DNA of 64,000 nt from Streptomyces sp. NRRL S-455 (GTDB lineage Bacteria > Actinomycetota > Actinomycetes > Streptomycetales > Streptomycetaceae), in NCBI RefSeq assembly GCF_000717875.1, contig NZ_JOCT01000026.1, positions 1-64,000 on the forward strand, read 5' to 3'. The notes under the pieces were generated by a model. That model was not told the origin of the DNA. It saw only the letters and a list, made by a program, of their open reading frames with translations, and made no database searches. This document shows, piece by piece, positions 63,195-64,000 of the stretch. Each line of letters opens with the position of its first letter. Positions within the stretch are counted from its first letter, which is position 1. Position numbers and translations under genes: made by a program.

Positions 63195-64000
63195 CTACTC
63201 CCCCATCACCAGGCCGTCCCCGGCCGCGCCCCGGCTGAGCACGATGTCGCGGATGCGGTCCCGGACGGCCCGGACCTCGGCGCCCTGGGCGATCGCCCGG
63301 TTGAGGTTCACGACCCGGCCGGCGTCGACGTCGAACAGCTGGGGGACGAACTCGGCTTTCGTGACCTCCCAGCGGCCGCCCGGCCGTGCGGGCGGGGCGA
63401 AGGTGAATCGGCCGAGGGTGGACTGGTTGCCGCGCGGGTCCTTGGCGCCCGCGTGGTTGGTCATCTCGCCGGCGATCTGATCGCCCATGCCGTAGATCAC
63501 CCACGTGCCGTTGACCTTCTCGTAGGCCTGCGGGACGTGTGCGTGGGTGCCGAGGATCAGGTCGATGTCGGGGCGCCCACCGGTGCGGGCGGCGGTGAGG
63601 CTCCGGGCCAGGGTCAGCTGGCGCTCGTCGGGCGCGTCCTGCCATTCGGTGCCCCAGTGCAGGGAGACGACGACCACGTCGGCCCCCGCCCGGCGCGCGG
63701 CCCTGGCGTCCGCGAGGACCGTGGCCTCGTCGATGAGATTGACGGCCCAGGGCTGCCCGTCCGGGAGCGGGAAGCCGTTGGTGTCGTAGGTGTAGGCGAG
63801 GTGCGCGACCTCGGCCGGGCCCGCCTGGAGCATCGTGACCGCGTTCGCCTCCTCCGCCGTGCGGGCCGAGCCGGCGTGCCGTACGCCCGTGCGGTCGAGG
63901 GCGTCCAGGGTGCGGCGGATGCCGTCGGTGCCGTCGTCGAGGGTGTGGTTGGAGGCGGTGGAGCAGCCGTCGTAGCCGGTGGCGGCGAGGGCGTCGGCCA
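63195..64000 (-). CDS. CapA-family protein, second copy (5' end beyond window)
   Basis: About 268 C-terminal residues are visible. Marks of the CapA metallophosphatase-like fold: TASNHTLDDGTDGIRRTLDA (N-H-x-x-D), GVRHAGSARTAEEANAV, VVSLHWGTEWQ, LILGTHAHVPQAYEKVNGTW and VIYGMGDQIAGEMTNHAG. It is clearly different from the CapA-like protein at 6442 (H-A-H-V in place of H-S-S-H). No polyglutamate genes are adjacent in the window. The gene continues past base 64000, so signal peptide and start are unknown. Confidence 0.87.
   Translation of the reverse strand, partial: ADALAATGYDGCSTASNHTLDDGTDGIRRTLDALDRTGVRHAGSARTAEEANAVTMLQAGPAEVAHLAYTYDTNGFPLPDGQPWAVNLIDEATVLADARAARRAGADVVVVSLHWGTEWQDAPDERQLTLARSLTAARTGGRPDIDLILGTHAHVPQAYEKVNGTWVIYGMGDQIAGEMTNHAGAKDPRGNQSTLGRFTFAPPARPGGRWEVTKAEFVPQLFDVDAGRVVNLNRAIAQGAEVRAVRDRIRDIVLSRGAAGDGLVMGE

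Overview
The window is very GC-rich, uses GTG and even TTG starts freely, and carries families that are typical of Streptomyces: a SapA-like spore-associated protein, a DUF574 methyltransferase, SCO2400- and SCO0930-type proteins, ergothioneine genes, a class F sortase and serine/threonine kinases. It therefore reads as a piece of a Streptomyces chromosome. From memory, the right half (about 34-61 kb) follows the order of the S. coelicolor SCO0910-SCO0936 region (egt genes, ornithine-lipid genes, succinate dehydrogenase, rmdA, SCO0930, proline-rich protein). I could not check that here. No rRNA, tRNA, CRISPR array, transposase or origin was seen.

Layout. 0-10 kb: a kinase cut by the left edge, two truncated genes side by side (alpha/beta hydrolase, PucR-type regulator), a CoA transferase, a phosphoribosyltransferase and a small hydrolase, a frame-broken DJ-1/PfpI relic, archease, a CapA-type protein, a PEBP protein, an MFS exporter and a VOC protein. 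10-17 kb: small secreted proteins, two of whose transcription units carry the same 16-bp palindrome upstream, a membrane kinase with an extracellular lytic-transglycosylase-like domain translationally coupled to an FHA-like protein, and a spore-associated protein. 17-24 kb: an amino-acid permease, then a copper block (His-rich surface protein, CopZ-like chaperone, CopA ATPase, CsoR-type operators) and a BlaI/M56 pair. 24-29 kb: a TrmB/LuxR regulator, a MetRS-like protein without a KMSKS loop, relics of an SDR and a PLP enzyme, and a DHA2 exporter behind a large nested dyad with two CsoR-type boxes.

29-42 kb: a GH43-like/AbfB secreted protein, an amidase, an orphan PemK/MazF-type toxin convergent with a PARG-like protein, the overlapping egtABCD operon, dodecin, a HAD phosphatase, a DUF485/solute-symporter pair, and a zinc-free bL32 paralog behind a Zur-like box. 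42-52 kb: a nucleotidyltransferase, a flavin oxidoreductase, a short UvrA paralog, olsB-olsA for ornithine lipids, and sdhCAB with a divergent LysR regulator. 53-64 kb: DUF574 methyltransferase-rmdA (c-di-GMP turnover), then a cell-surface block (two-repeat lipoprotein, Pro-rich anchored protein, DUF4239 protein, two small surface proteins, class F sortase, polysaccharide deacetylase), a universal stress protein and a second CapA-type protein cut by the right edge.

Themes are redox and metal homeostasis (ergothioneine, copper, zinc-dependent ribosome remodelling), envelope biology (kinase-SLT, ornithine lipids, sortase, deacetylase) and development (c-di-GMP, spore-associated protein). Several spots show gene decay (1.5-2.6, 5.6-5.9 and 27.1-27.6 kb). 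The most unusual items are the kinase-SLT/FHA pair, the relic operon around the MetRS-like gene, the nested metal-sensor dyad of the exporter, and the shared palindrome of the small secreted proteins.
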